NCBI GenBank assembly: GCA_963787195.1
Contig: CAWBCI010000004.1
Span: 18,036 to 82,035 of the forward strand
Source: CAWBCI01 sp963787195
GTDB taxonomy: Bacteria; Bacteroidota; Bacteroidia; Bacteroidales; JAGOPY01
Direction of reading: 5' to 3'
Length of the DNA stretch: 64,000 nucleotides
The notes beneath the pieces were generated by a model, which did no database searches, was not told the DNA's origin, and saw nothing but the letters and a program-made list of their open reading frames with translations. The position numbers were made by a program, and so were the translations under genes. Position 1 is the stretch's first letter. Each line of letters opens with the position of its first letter. Positions 35,457 to 44,140 of the stretch are shown in pieces.

Positions 35457-37520
35457 TCACTCCTTCTCCTTCAGAAATCTCCTTCCAAGTTCTGCAATTT
35501 TGGCCACGGTGGTAGCTTCCATTAAGAGATCCAGGGGGAATTCCACACCGAAATAATCTTCGGCATCCCGAGCCAGGATAACGGTTTTCATGCTATCCAT
35601 GCCATAGACTGATACTGGCTTGTTTTCGTCTATACTTGCCGGGTCTATATGCAGCTCCTTACCCATCCATACCTTGATCCACTGATTGACAGTTCCTGTG
35701 GGATGACCACTTCCAGGACTTGCATAGACTTCCGGGTTTACTTCCCATTTCACCAAAATATCCAGTTCATTTGCCAGGAACTCTTTCCGGGCCGCATGAC
35801 GTTGTATTTTTCCGCTGGAAGTCTTGGGAATGCTTCCCGGACGCAATAAGGCAATAGCTGAAACCCTGATCTGATGGTTTTCGGAAATAGACTGACGAAT
35901 GGCTTCCATCACTTCTTCTGCCACCAAATCACGCATGGCTGCACGTTTCACTTCGCAAACAAAAACCAGCACTTCTTCATGCTCGGCATCCACTGAAAAA
36001 GCAGCGCCGGCGCCTGATTGTAAGGTATCATGGGATGAAATGGCCGTAAATTCTATATCTTCCGGGGAATAATTCAAGCCACGGATAATGATCAGGTCCT
36101 TCATCCGCCCTGTCACATATAACTGGAAATCATGAATAAAACCCAGGTCGCCGGTACGGAGAAAGGGGCCCTGTCCATCCTTTGTCACAGCCTGGAAAGT
36201 CTTTTCACTTAGTTCAGGATTGTTCCAGTAACCCATGGCTACTGATGGCCCGGAGACCCAGATTTCACCTATTTTACCGGGAGGATGTATTTCCTTGCTT
36301 TCAGGCTCAACAATCGCAATTTTTGTACCTGCCCAGGGAAAACCACATCCAACGAAGGTCCGGCTGCTGTTATCCTCGTTCTCAACCTCTTTAATATAAC
36401 CCTTTTCCAGTTCCAAAGCGTCGACCGTCAAATATTTTGGTTCGTCGTATAATTCCCCCCCGCTAACAATCAGGGTTGATTCGGCAAGGCCATAGCATGG
36501 ATAGAATTGATCGGAGTTGAAATTATAGTCCTTGTAAGCCTCTGCAAATTTTACCAGGGTATCCTTCCGGATAGGCTCTGCTCCACAATAAAATGGTCTG
36601 ACGCCCGAAAGATCTATGCCTTCCAGTTCTTCCGTATTCATTCTTTCCACGCAATAATTAAAAGAGAAATTCGGCCCTCCACTGGTGTTCGCCTTGTATT
36701 TAGAAACAGCCCGGGGCCAACTCATAGGTCTGGAAAGAAATGAATTAGGCGGGATTATTATATTGGCCCCATGCATATAAAAAGGTTGGATTATGCCTCC
36801 GATCAAACCCATATCATGAAACGCCGGTAACCAATGCACCGTTTTCAGACCTTTTTTATGCCCAAATGCCTGCCGTATAAATTCACTATTATAAAGAATG
36901 TTTTTATGATTAAGTATAACTCCGTTAGGGCGTCCGGTTGAACCCGAAGTATATTGAAGAAGCACGATGTCATCAGTCTCTATTCCAGGGTCATTGTAAT
37001 GAATAACATCTTCACTTAGAATTTCCTCATAAATTATAAATGCGACTTCTTTAAACACATCTTTCCGAAGGAAATTCTTATATATATCCTCATAAATCTT
37101 ACGTGTGGTAAGTATCGCAGCTGGCTGGCAATCATTAATGATGGCTTCAAATCGGGAAAACATGCGGTTTTTCCTCGGAGGATAAGCAGGTACAGCAATT
37201 ATTCCGGCATAAAAACATGTAAACAGGCCAACAATAAATTCAATGCCCGGAGGGAATAACATCAACAATCGATCGCCTTTTTCATATTTTGTCAACAGGC
37301 GGGCAGCCATGTTTTTGGCCAGGCTTGACATCTGAGCATAGGTGATATGCTCTTTTTCATTAAAGCCGTCTTCAAGAAAATAAAAAAGCACCTTGTCTGG
37401 CGTTTCCGATGCATATTTTTCCAAAATGTCCCGAAGGTTTTCCCCTGGAAAACCTTCCTTGTATTCTTCTGAATTGAGGAACTGCAAATTCGACAATTCA
37501 CCTTCATTTTTATATGTCAT
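35457..37520 (-). CDS. Fatty acyl-AMP ligase fused to an acyl carrier protein domain
   Basis: 687 residues. The adenylation domain (1 to about 590) has YTSGSTGRPNGV (about 188-200), YGLAEST, LRTGDLGF, GRMKDLIIIRGLNYSPEDIE and the A10 lysine in SSGKIQRHA. The C-terminal ACP (about 605-685) carries the phosphopantetheine serine Ser643 in YGMDSMKT. FAALs activate a fatty acid as acyl-AMP and load it onto an ACP, here in cis, to start lipid or polyketide assembly. Divergent from the plus-strand KASIII/TPR genes, it has a -7 box upstream. Two KASIII genes, a free ACP and a reductase lie in the same 20 kb, which fits a dedicated acyl pathway (inference). Confidence 0.88.
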   Translation of the reverse strand: MTYKNEGELSNLQFLNSEEYKEGFPGENLRDILEKYASETPDKVLFYFLEDGFNEKEHITYAQMSSLAKNMAARLLTKYEKGDRLLMLFPPGIEFIVGLFTCFYAGIIAVPAYPPRKNRMFSRFEAIINDCQPAAILTTRKIYEDIYKNFLRKDVFKEVAFIIYEEILSEDVIHYNDPGIETDDIVLLQYTSGSTGRPNGVILNHKNILYNSEFIRQAFGHKKGLKTVHWLPAFHDMGLIGGIIQPFYMHGANIIIPPNSFLSRPMSWPRAVSKYKANTSGGPNFSFNYCVERMNTEELEGIDLSGVRPFYCGAEPIRKDTLVKFAEAYKDYNFNSDQFYPCYGLAESTLIVSGGELYDEPKYLTVDALELEKGYIKEVENEDNSSRTFVGCGFPWAGTKIAIVEPESKEIHPPGKIGEIWVSGPSVAMGYWNNPELSEKTFQAVTKDGQGPFLRTGDLGFIHDFQLYVTGRMKDLIIIRGLNYSPEDIEFTAISSHDTLQSGAGAAFSVDAEHEEVLVFVCEVKRAAMRDLVAEEVMEAIRQSISENHQIRVSAIALLRPGSIPKTSSGKIQRHAARKEFLANELDILVKWEVNPEVYASPGSGHPTGTVNQWIKVWMGKELHIDPASIDENKPVSVYGMDSMKTVILARDAEDYFGVEFPLDLLMEATTVAKIAELGRRFLKEKE

Positions 37521-37563
37521 TATAAAACTTCCGTAATAAGGGTAATTTCAATTCAGCACGGAA

Positions 37564-37571
37564 CAAAACTA
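37564..37571 (-). promoter_or_regulatory. -7 promoter box of the acyl-AMP ligase gene
   Basis: TAGTTTTG on the minus strand, matching TAnnTTTG 43 bases upstream of the ATG at 37520. Confidence 0.4.
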
Positions 37572-37649
37572 AGTATTTTAATCATTATCCTGTCTGTGTA
37601 TTAGAAGGATTGATCCCGGAAAAGCCTGATCTCTACCGGATAAAAAAGT

Positions 37650-39065
37650 TTAGGACTCCTTCGGGACAAAGAGGCTCTTATCCCTGAAATCCTTGCCGAA
37701 GATATCTTCCAAATACTTGGGGGGCCTGATATGCTCATAAACCAGGTTGTAGTACTGCAGGTTCGAGCCGTAAGACCAGATAGCCGAGGTCACGTTCCTG
37801 GTGACCTTCAGGGTCCGCATGAATTTCTTCTTCAGCTCTTTATCATTGTAAAGAGTATCCCAGTTCTTCAGAATCTCTTCACGCATTTCCTCTCTGCCCA
37901 TGTTTTTATGTTTGAAGATGACATCCACGAAATCATAACGGTCCCAGTCGCCCGGATAATCTGTGGCCAGTACGCGGCCGTCGGCCATCATACGGTCGTA
38001 AAGGCCGGTCCCGGGCAAAGGTGTTAGTATGGTAGCCTGCACAGCATCAATAGCAGCCTTGTTGATATACTCGCTTCGCCGGGCCATGGTCTCAGGTGTA
38101 TCCGATTCCAGTCCGTAAATGAAGGCCCCCAGCACGCTGATACCGTATTTATGGATCTTCTCAAAGACCTTTTCATAATTATCGACCCCTATCTTGATAT
38201 TCATCTTCTTATTGGCTTCCTCCAACTGATCTATCCTTTCTGACTCAATGCCGAGCAGGACCATGCGGCAGCCGGCTTCGGCGGCCAGGCGGAGCACTTC
38301 CTCATTTTCCGCGAAGTTCATCGAAGCCGAGCAGAACCATTCCAGGTTTATCTTCCGGTCTATCATGCCCTGGAAAAGCTGGATAGCCCTTTCCTGCATC
38401 TTCTTGCCGTATCCAATCAGGTTATCATCGACAAAGTAAATTTTCTTGTGGGTGATAGTCTCCAGTTCATCCAGGATCTCATCCACCGGGCGGACCCGGT
38501 AACAGCTCCCGTTAAAAGTATGGACCGAGCAAAAATCGCACTTCATGGGACAGCCGCGGGTGGTCTGTATGCTGGAGAATTCGTATTTGGGATGAAAGAG
38601 GTGGCGGGCCGGCCAGACGGCATTTTCATAAGGCAGATGTTCGCCTTTATAAAGCTGTTTGATCTCCCCCTTTTCAAAATCTTCTATGAGTTTTCCCCAT
38701 TCGCTTTCCGCTTCCCCGGTAACAACCGTATCCACATATTTCATGGCTTCATCAGGGACCATGGAGGCGTGAATGCCACCGATGACAGTATGTATACCTT
38801 TTTCGCGGTAAATGGCCGCCAGTTCATAGGCACGGGTAACGCTGCCGGTGAGGGCTGTGAAACCCACAAGGTCGGCTTCGCGGTATGTAAAGCGTTCGAA
38901 GTTCTCGTCTATCATCTCCACATCCCAATGATCGGGAGTGAGCGATGCCACAATACCTATCCCCATGGGAGGATAAATGACATGACTGTGCAATATCAGT
39001 CCCTGCCGGCGGGTGCTCAGCGGGTTTATTAGAAGCAGTTTCCTTCTTTTCGTTTTAGCAGGCAT
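37650..39065 (-). CDS. B12-binding-type radical SAM enzyme (first copy)
   Basis: 471 residues. An N-terminal Rossmann-like domain (LLINPLS, PPMGIGIVASLTP, VIGGIHASMVPDEA) has the cobalamin-binding fold, although the DxHxxG motif is not visible. The radical SAM core has the [4Fe-4S] ligands Cys172, 176 and 179 in GCPMKCDFC, followed by FVDDNLIGYGK and GIESERIDQLEEANKK. The C-terminal part matches the DUF4070 type. It may perform a methyl transfer or another radical step on a lipid or glycan; the reaction is unknown. More than half of the residues match the copy at 49387 by eye. A TATCTTTG promoter box lies upstream at 39096. Confidence 0.85.
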   Translation of the reverse strand: MPAKTKRRKLLLINPLSTRRQGLILHSHVIYPPMGIGIVASLTPDHWDVEMIDENFERFTYREADLVGFTALTGSVTRAYELAAIYREKGIHTVIGGIHASMVPDEAMKYVDTVVTGEAESEWGKLIEDFEKGEIKQLYKGEHLPYENAVWPARHLFHPKYEFSSIQTTRGCPMKCDFCSVHTFNGSCYRVRPVDEILDELETITHKKIYFVDDNLIGYGKKMQERAIQLFQGMIDRKINLEWFCSASMNFAENEEVLRLAAEAGCRMVLLGIESERIDQLEEANKKMNIKIGVDNYEKVFEKIHKYGISVLGAFIYGLESDTPETMARRSEYINKAAIDAVQATILTPLPGTGLYDRMMADGRVLATDYPGDWDRYDFVDVIFKHKNMGREEMREEILKNWDTLYNDKELKKKFMRTLKVTRNVTSAIWSYGSNLQYYNLVYEHIRPPKYLEDIFGKDFRDKSLFVPKES

Positions 39066-39095
39066 TATCTAAGTGTTGGTAGTTTCAGAAGTTCA

Positions 39096-39103
39096 CAAAG
39101 ATA
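39096..39103 (-). promoter_or_regulatory. -7 promoter box of the first radical SAM gene
   Basis: TATCTTTG on the minus strand, 31 bases upstream of the ATG at 39065. Confidence 0.5.
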
Positions 39104-39113
39104 AATATAATAG

Positions 39114-39157
39114 AGTGAAGAGTGTAGGGTGAAGAGTGAAGAGTTGGATTTTGGATT
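39114..39157. repeat. Heptamer arrays, units AGTGAAG then TTGGATT
   Basis: Four units of AGTGAAG or near variants (39114-39141), one transitional unit, then two TTGGATT units (39144-39157), in the gap between the radical SAM gene and the permease gene. Confidence 0.65.
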
Positions 39158-39210
39158 TCAGATGGCCGATTTCAGGTTTCTATGAATGTAGGCCCCCATA
39201 CTCAGCTTAC

Positions 39211-40530
39211 TTATATTGGCTGTTGCGGGTAGCTGCTGTTTTTGTCCATTTTCATTTCCCGATTCTTATATTTTCTGAACAGGTATTCAATAATTAAAGC
39301 TACCAGGAATGTAATGATACTGGCATAAAAGGCACTCTTTTGATTATCCCATTGATATTTCATCAGTGCGGTAAAAACAGCCAGAAGAATAATTAAATTG
39401 ATTATGATAAGGATGCCATTCCCTCCATACTCTTTCCGTATTTTAAAGTGAGATATTAGCACAAAAATGTAAATAATAGTAATAATCGTAGATGTAATGG
39501 CAGCAATTGCATCTAAATTAAAAAACAAGGCAAATGCAAGACCTAATCCTGCTGTTATATACAAACCTTCCGTTGATTTAAACCAAACTTTTCTTTCAAA
39601 AAAATCCGGCAGTTCTCCGTCTTTTGCTACTGAATAGGCAATATTTGCTCCTCCAAAAATAGTTGCATTTAAAGCAGATGAAATTGAGAATAATGCTCCG
39701 ATTGTGATAAGAATAAATCCGAAATTACCTAAAAATGGTTTTGCAGCAATAGCCAAAGCATTTTCCTGTGCTTTAATAATTTCTTTTAATGGCAGATTTC
39801 CAATTGTTACAAGAGAAATTAGTACATAGAAAATCAACACAAATAAGATACTTATGAATATTGCCAAAGGAATATTTTTATTAGGATTTTTAATGTTTTC
39901 AGATGTGTTTGTGATAAGTCCAAAGCCCATAAAAGAAAGGAAAAAGATAATAGAAGCATTAATTAAACTACTTGTGTGGGCTGCGTCAAAATTCGGCTTA
40001 GCCATTCCCCAGTTGATTGTCATTAAGCCACCTAATATAAACACCAGTAAAATTGATAATTTTATGAAAACAATATAAAATTCAACTTTCCCTACAGCTT
40101 TACTGCCAAAAAAGTTTAATGCTGTGAAAAATGAAATAAGGATTACTTCAACTAATCCAACGGCCAATGTTGTAGATTCTATATGTATAAAAGGAAGTAG
40201 ATAGCCCGCAAAGCCTTTAACGAAAAGTGATATTGATATTACATATGATAACCACATAAGTATGCTTAAAGCACCTGTTACAATACTATCTCCCATTCCT
40301 TTTAATATAAATGCAATTGGACCAGCATTGGATATAATCTTTCCTCCTAAAATAGCATATGAATAAGCCACTACTAAAGCATAAATGCCTGAGAGAATAA
40401 ATGCCTCCGGTAAATCATTTCCTGCAATTTTAGCGCCTAAACCAAAAATTGAAAAAATACTGGCACCTATCATTGTGCCTACTGCCATTGATATAACTTC
40501 AATTAAACTAAGTTTCTTATTTTTCTTCAT
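39211..40530 (-). CDS. APC-family amino acid permease
   Basis: 439 residues with about twelve membrane helices. The N-terminal LIEVISMAVGTMIGASIFSI is the unwound first helix of APC transporters, and FLSFMGFGLITNTSENIKNPNKNIP is the conserved helix 6 region. It would take up amino acids or related solutes across the inner membrane. It is translationally coupled (4-base overlap) to the beta-propeller lipoprotein upstream. Codons are conspicuously AT-rich compared with the flanking glycan genes, suggesting separate acquisition. Confidence 0.88.
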   Translation of the reverse strand: MKKNKKLSLIEVISMAVGTMIGASIFSIFGLGAKIAGNDLPEAFILSGIYALVVAYSYAILGGKIISNAGPIAFILKGMGDSIVTGALSILMWLSYVISISLFVKGFAGYLLPFIHIESTTLAVGLVEVILISFFTALNFFGSKAVGKVEFYIVFIKLSILLVFILGGLMTINWGMAKPNFDAAHTSSLINASIIFFLSFMGFGLITNTSENIKNPNKNIPLAIFISILFVLIFYVLISLVTIGNLPLKEIIKAQENALAIAAKPFLGNFGFILITIGALFSISSALNATIFGGANIAYSVAKDGELPDFFERKVWFKSTEGLYITAGLGLAFALFFNLDAIAAITSTIITIIYIFVLISHFKIRKEYGGNGILIIINLIILLAVFTALMKYQWDNQKSAFYASIITFLVALIIEYLFRKYKNREMKMDKNSSYPQQPI

Positions 40531-41537
40531 TCCATTTCCTTATAAGTTTCGATAATTTTACTATCAACCCAGTAAATATCGGATTTCCCCATTTGAGGAT
40601 AATTATATGATTGAATAAAATCATCCTTTATTTTTTTGTAAGTCAACTTTTCTGATAATTTGTTTGTCTCTTTTGACCTGCTTGAAGTAAAAAAGAAATA
40701 TTTCCCGTCAGGTGAAACTATAGGGCAAAATTCCCGACCTGTAACATTGATTTCTTCATTCATGCGTTGCGGAATACGCCATCGCCCATCTTCAGAAAAT
40801 GTTATATATAAGCCCGAACCTGCCTCTCTGCCATAAGAAGAAAAAATCATGTAATCTTCATCAGGTGAAATAAAAATATCACCTTCCCAATGGCTGTTTA
40901 TGGTATCGTTAAGTCTGACAGGGCTATTGAAACCATTTTCGGTCTTCTCAGCATAAAAAATGTCTTTGTTATTCTTCCCTATTCTCCCGGATGAGAAATA
41001 CAATTTCCCATTTTGTGTTAAACTTGGATAAGTCTCATCAGCTTCTGAGTTAATTCCAAAAGATAATCTTTCGGGCTCCGACCATATATCACCTGTTTTG
41101 TAAGAGCGCCAAATGTCCCAATCCATTTTTTCGATTCCTGTTGTGTCAATTGGTCTCTTGGAAATAAAATAAAGCCAATTACCGTCATGGGTAATAAAAG
41201 GATCTGCATCGGAATATACACCTGAAAATGAAGCGACTTTTGGCTCAGACCAAGAAGTTCCATTATAGTTCATTAGCATAATTACCAGTTGTCCGTTTGG
41301 CATTCTAATGGAATAATAAAATTCCTTATAATCCGGTGAAAAAACGGAATTAATCTCTGACATTCCGGTTGATACAATATTAGGAGCAAAAACTTCCGGA
41401 TTTAGCCCCGGTTCTTTTTGTCCAAAGTATTTGCCTCTTAGAATGGGAAAGCTTTCCCCGGTTTCCTTTTCTAGTTTATTGCTATTGCATCCAAATGATA
41501 CGATAATAGTCAAAATTAGAATCCAGTTTTTTATCAT
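40527..41537 (-). CDS. PD40/TolB-like beta-propeller lipoprotein
   Basis: 336 residues. A short signal peptide ends in FGCNS (lipobox Cys17). PD40 blades recur: NSVFSPDYKEFYYSIR, THDGNWLYFISKRP, NGKLYFSSGRIGKNNKDIFY, ISPDEDYMIFSSYGREAG, VSPDGKYFFFTSSRSK. The propeller would sit at the periplasmic face of a membrane. The stop overlaps the permease start by 4 bases, so the two are made together. A substrate-binding or scaffolding role for the permease is inference. AT-rich like its partner. Confidence 0.8.
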   Translation of the reverse strand: MIKNWILILTIIVSFGCNSNKLEKETGESFPILRGKYFGQKEPGLNPEVFAPNIVSTGMSEINSVFSPDYKEFYYSIRMPNGQLVIMLMNYNGTSWSEPKVASFSGVYSDADPFITHDGNWLYFISKRPIDTTGIEKMDWDIWRSYKTGDIWSEPERLSFGINSEADETYPSLTQNGKLYFSSGRIGKNNKDIFYAEKTENGFNSPVRLNDTINSHWEGDIFISPDEDYMIFSSYGREAGSGLYITFSEDGRWRIPQRMNEEINVTGREFCPIVSPDGKYFFFTSSRSKETNKLSEKLTYKKIKDDFIQSYNYPQMGKSDIYWVDSKIIETYKEME

Positions 41538-42036
41538 GTAAGTGTATTATTCATAAGGCGTTCTTTACAATTGCCCTTAATGTATAAATATATCTACCTG
41601 GTAGAGTCAGCCCTCCATGTTGGGAGGAAAAATGAAGCTTCACATCTTTTCAAGTTAAATATATCTTAGCCGGCATTCTCTGAACGAAGTTCGGTATAAA
41701 TAATTGAATTTCCGAGGGTAAATTCAGTAGAACAAGAAATACAAATCCCAAATTCCGCCCCCATCCCCCGGCCCCTTCCCCCAAACGGGTGCTACTCTTT
41801 ATACACAACTTAATGGGCAACAGATTAACAATAAGGCGTGTAAAGAGTAGAACAGGTGGAAGTGGGAACACTAGCAAAAATACAAGTCCTTATTGAACTC
41901 CGCAGAGTTCATTGAAGAATGAATGTTCCAGGATGGAAATAAATTAATTCTTACTGTTTTGTATTGTAAGAGTCACTGCAAATAGCATACAGATCCCGGC
42001 CTGCGCCGGGATGACGTCTTATTTAATATTTGCCCC
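41538..42036. other. Intergenic stretch with REP-like palindromes, no supported gene
   Basis: About 500 bases between the propeller gene and the C10 protease. It holds a pyrimidine-rich block near 41757-41785, a TGAACTC-CGCA-GAGTTCA dyad (41894-41911) and an ATCCCGGC-CTGC-GCCGGGAT hairpin (41993-42012). A 75-codon frame on the minus strand (41650-41877) runs through low-complexity sequence and is rejected. Confidence 0.5.
41993..42012. repeat. REP-like hairpin ATCCCGGC-CTGC-GCCGGGAT
   Basis: Perfect 8-bp arms, 4-base loop, 25 bases downstream of the C10 protease stop (minus strand). Similar GATCCCGGC hairpins are dispersed in many bacterial genomes. It may also aid termination, though no T-run follows. 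Confidence 0.55.
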
Positions 42037-43488
42037 TTATTCTTTAATGATCTTTTCAATTGAAGTCTCATTGCCAATGCTGATTTTGCAAAAATACATG
42101 CCGGACTTCAAATGACCCAGGTCCAATTCTATATTTTCATTTCCATTGTTGACCCTATGTTTAAACAGCCTCACTCCATCTATGCCAAGTATTTCGATTA
42201 GCCCATTTTCAGTTTTAAAATCAGAACATGTTAAATGCATTTTGTTTTTTATAGGATTGGGAAAGATACTTATGTTCTTTTCATTGAAACCGGCTGTTTC
42301 ATTTATCACTACATTCAGGTCCCCGATGTCCAGCACGGCTCCTTCGATGATGGTGAGATTATAAGGGATTTCTTCCGGCAGAAGGTACCATCCATTATAG
42401 CTTCCTCCCCATCCAAAGTTCAGATGAAAATAATCATTACTATTATATCCGTCGGCAACCACATTATGGCCTCCCTGGCCGGTATTCGACAATACCGCCA
42501 GGTGTACCGGCCTGCTTTCTTTGATATTGTTTTTCATCTGTGTATAGAAAGAAGTGTCGCTGTCGTATATTAGTTTGGCATCCTGGTATCCGAAGCGCAA
42601 GTAGGCATCATAGGCCTGGTCGACCCCGAAGGTGCCGGATACTTCTGAGGTATATACCTGAGTTGCTGCCACACCGCATCCGAAGACCAGGGCCGCTATT
42701 TCATCCTCTTTGAGGGGGGTGTTGTTAAGGAATTTCACTGCAATAGTATCAAAATATTCATTCAGCGTGGGAAAATCAGGGAAATCCCAGTTTTGGGCAT
42801 CATCATCAATCCAGTATTGCCGGCCGGCATAAGAATGATAATAATCATCACTGTCACTGAATTGAGTCCCGTTTAGGTTTTCCTGGTAATGGATGATCAT
42901 GGAAAGCGCCACCGCCGGGCATCCTGCAATACTGCGCGCATTATTGACATTATCCATCGGGCAGAACTTATTATATGGATAAGACTGTGTCCAGTTGGTT
43001 TCCAGCCATCCGCCGGTGCTGGTACTCCCTTCCGGAGGCCACTGTTCAAAGGTCTTTTCATCCGCTTCCTGCTCAAGAATGCAAGTCCAGTGTGAGCGGT
43101 TCAGGTCTTTTACATCTTCGGAGATAAAGTCAAGATGTTTCAACCGACTTTCGATATCCCGGACAAGCATATCCTGCAAAGGATTATATTTTTCACCTTC
43201 CTTTGAGAAAGCCGAACCAAGTGAGTAGGCGATCACCGGGGGAAGGCTCTGATTGGCGCTGAGCACCAGGTAGCCAATAGGTAACAGATTGTATTGATAA
43301 GCCAGAAAATCTCCTTTACTATTCATCAAGATTTCGGATCCACTAAGGCTGAAGCCATCATAATGACTTATCCAGTTTTGTGCTGCTTTTTCCGCCGTCA
43401 GATTATTAATTTGTTGGGCATCAATATGGAAGGCCATCAACTGAAGCAATATCAGTCCTAAAAAAAATTTCGTTTTCATGATAGTCAT
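42037..43488 (-). CDS. Secreted C10 (streptopain-like) cysteine protease with T9SS sorting domain
   Basis: 483 residues. Signal peptide to about residue 24 (ends HIDAQ), then a propeptide with the Spi-like pattern (NLTAEKAAQNWISHY; GDFLAYQYNLLPIGYLVLSA). Catalytic Cys190 in SIAGCPAVALSMI and His341 in GQGGHNVVADGYN, followed by the FGWGGSYNGWYLL block of the family. The last about 85 residues are a type A T9SS sorting domain (ISIFPNPIKNKMHLTC to SGMYFCKISIGN). It should be exported by T9SS and attached or released at the surface as a protease. The start could also be the ATG three codons later. Confidence 0.92.
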   Translation of the reverse strand: MTIMKTKFFLGLILLQLMAFHIDAQQINNLTAEKAAQNWISHYDGFSLSGSEILMNSKGDFLAYQYNLLPIGYLVLSANQSLPPVIAYSLGSAFSKEGEKYNPLQDMLVRDIESRLKHLDFISEDVKDLNRSHWTCILEQEADEKTFEQWPPEGSTSTGGWLETNWTQSYPYNKFCPMDNVNNARSIAGCPAVALSMIIHYQENLNGTQFSDSDDYYHSYAGRQYWIDDDAQNWDFPDFPTLNEYFDTIAVKFLNNTPLKEDEIAALVFGCGVAATQVYTSEVSGTFGVDQAYDAYLRFGYQDAKLIYDSDTSFYTQMKNNIKESRPVHLAVLSNTGQGGHNVVADGYNSNDYFHLNFGWGGSYNGWYLLPEEIPYNLTIIEGAVLDIGDLNVVINETAGFNEKNISIFPNPIKNKMHLTCSDFKTENGLIEILGIDGVRLFKHRVNNGNENIELDLGHLKSGMYFCKISIGNETSIEKIIKE

Positions 43489-43858
43489 TTATTACTGGAG
43501 TATAAGGTCTCTATCTCTCCGCCTGGTAATGTCATTTTCATTATATCTGTCCTAAAAACTAGCGCTACTTCGTCATTTTAAGTAAGGTAAAGAATATTCA
43601 TATATTGATTTAGCAGATTCATCTAAGCGGGAGTATTCCGGCATTAAATTTAGGGGCTTTTTCCGGAATTCCAACTGATTATGTCGGGAAATTTAGTATT
43701 AAAACTATCAGCATTTAGTAATGACCCCAACGGGAATTCACGTCTCACTTCTCACGTCTCACGTCTCACGTCTCACGTCTCACGTCTCACGTCTCACGTC
43801 TCACGATTCACGTCTCACGTCTCACGATTTTCTTAAAAATCAGAACTGAAAAATTAAG
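43489..43858. other. Divergent intergenic region dominated by a heptamer array
   Basis: 370 bases between the C10 protease and the ACP operon start. Apart from the 13-copy heptamer array and the ACP promoter box just past it, no gene, hairpin terminator or further repeat was seen. Confidence 0.5.
43738..43828. repeat. Thirteen-copy heptamer array, unit TCACGTC
   Basis: Exactly 91 bases (13 x 7). Units are TCACGTC with one TCACTTC and two TCACGAT variants. It ends 30 bases upstream of the -7 box of the ACP operon and is the largest such array in the window. It is not a CRISPR: there are no spacers. Confidence 0.95.
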
Positions 43859-43866
43859 TACTTTTG
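43859..43866 (+). promoter_or_regulatory. -7 promoter box of the ACP-KASIII-SDR operon
   Basis: TACTTTTG, matching TAnnTTTG 20 bases upstream of the ACP ATG. The 13-copy heptamer array ends 30 bases further upstream. Confidence 0.5.
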
Positions 43867-43885
43867 CTCAAACTAATTTAACTCT

Positions 43886-44137
43886 ATGGACATTAATGAT
43901 TTTATCCAGAAAATCGAGAACGAGTTTGATGATATTCAGCCCGGAACTCTGAAACCTGAAAGCATTATCCGGGAACATGTGGAATGGGATTCGGTGAATG
44001 CCCTCATTTTTATTGCTCTTGTGAATGTGGAATACGATGTGGAAATAAACGCTGAAGACCTGGTGAAATCTTCCAGCATACAGGACCTCTTCAATATAGT
44101 TCAGTCAAAAGAAAAATCCCAGGCAGAAGCTAAATAA
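43886..44137 (+). CDS. Acyl carrier protein (dedicated, non-housekeeping)
   Basis: 83 residues. The phosphopantetheine attachment site is Ser36 in HVEWDSVNAL, where housekeeping ACPs have DSL. The fold is a short acidic four-helix bundle (FIQKIENEFDDI; INAEDLVKSSSIQDLFNIV) and the C-terminus is basic/polar (KEKSQAEAK). It is the first gene of an operon with a KASIII (3 bases on) and an SDR reductase, so it probably carries the growing chain for that pathway. Confidence 0.88.
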   Translation: MDINDFIQKIENEFDDIQPGTLKPESIIREHVEWDSVNALIFIALVNVEYDVEINAEDLVKSSSIQDLFNIVQSKEKSQAEAK

Positions 44138-44140
44138 TAC

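Noticed and set aside
41650..41877. 75-codon open frame on the minus strand
   Set aside because: Runs through a pyrimidine-rich low-complexity block (GEGAGGWGR), has no family resemblance and lies in a gap full of palindromes.
43738..43828. Possible CRISPR-like array
   Set aside because: The units are contiguous 7-mers with no spacers and there are no cas genes in the window.
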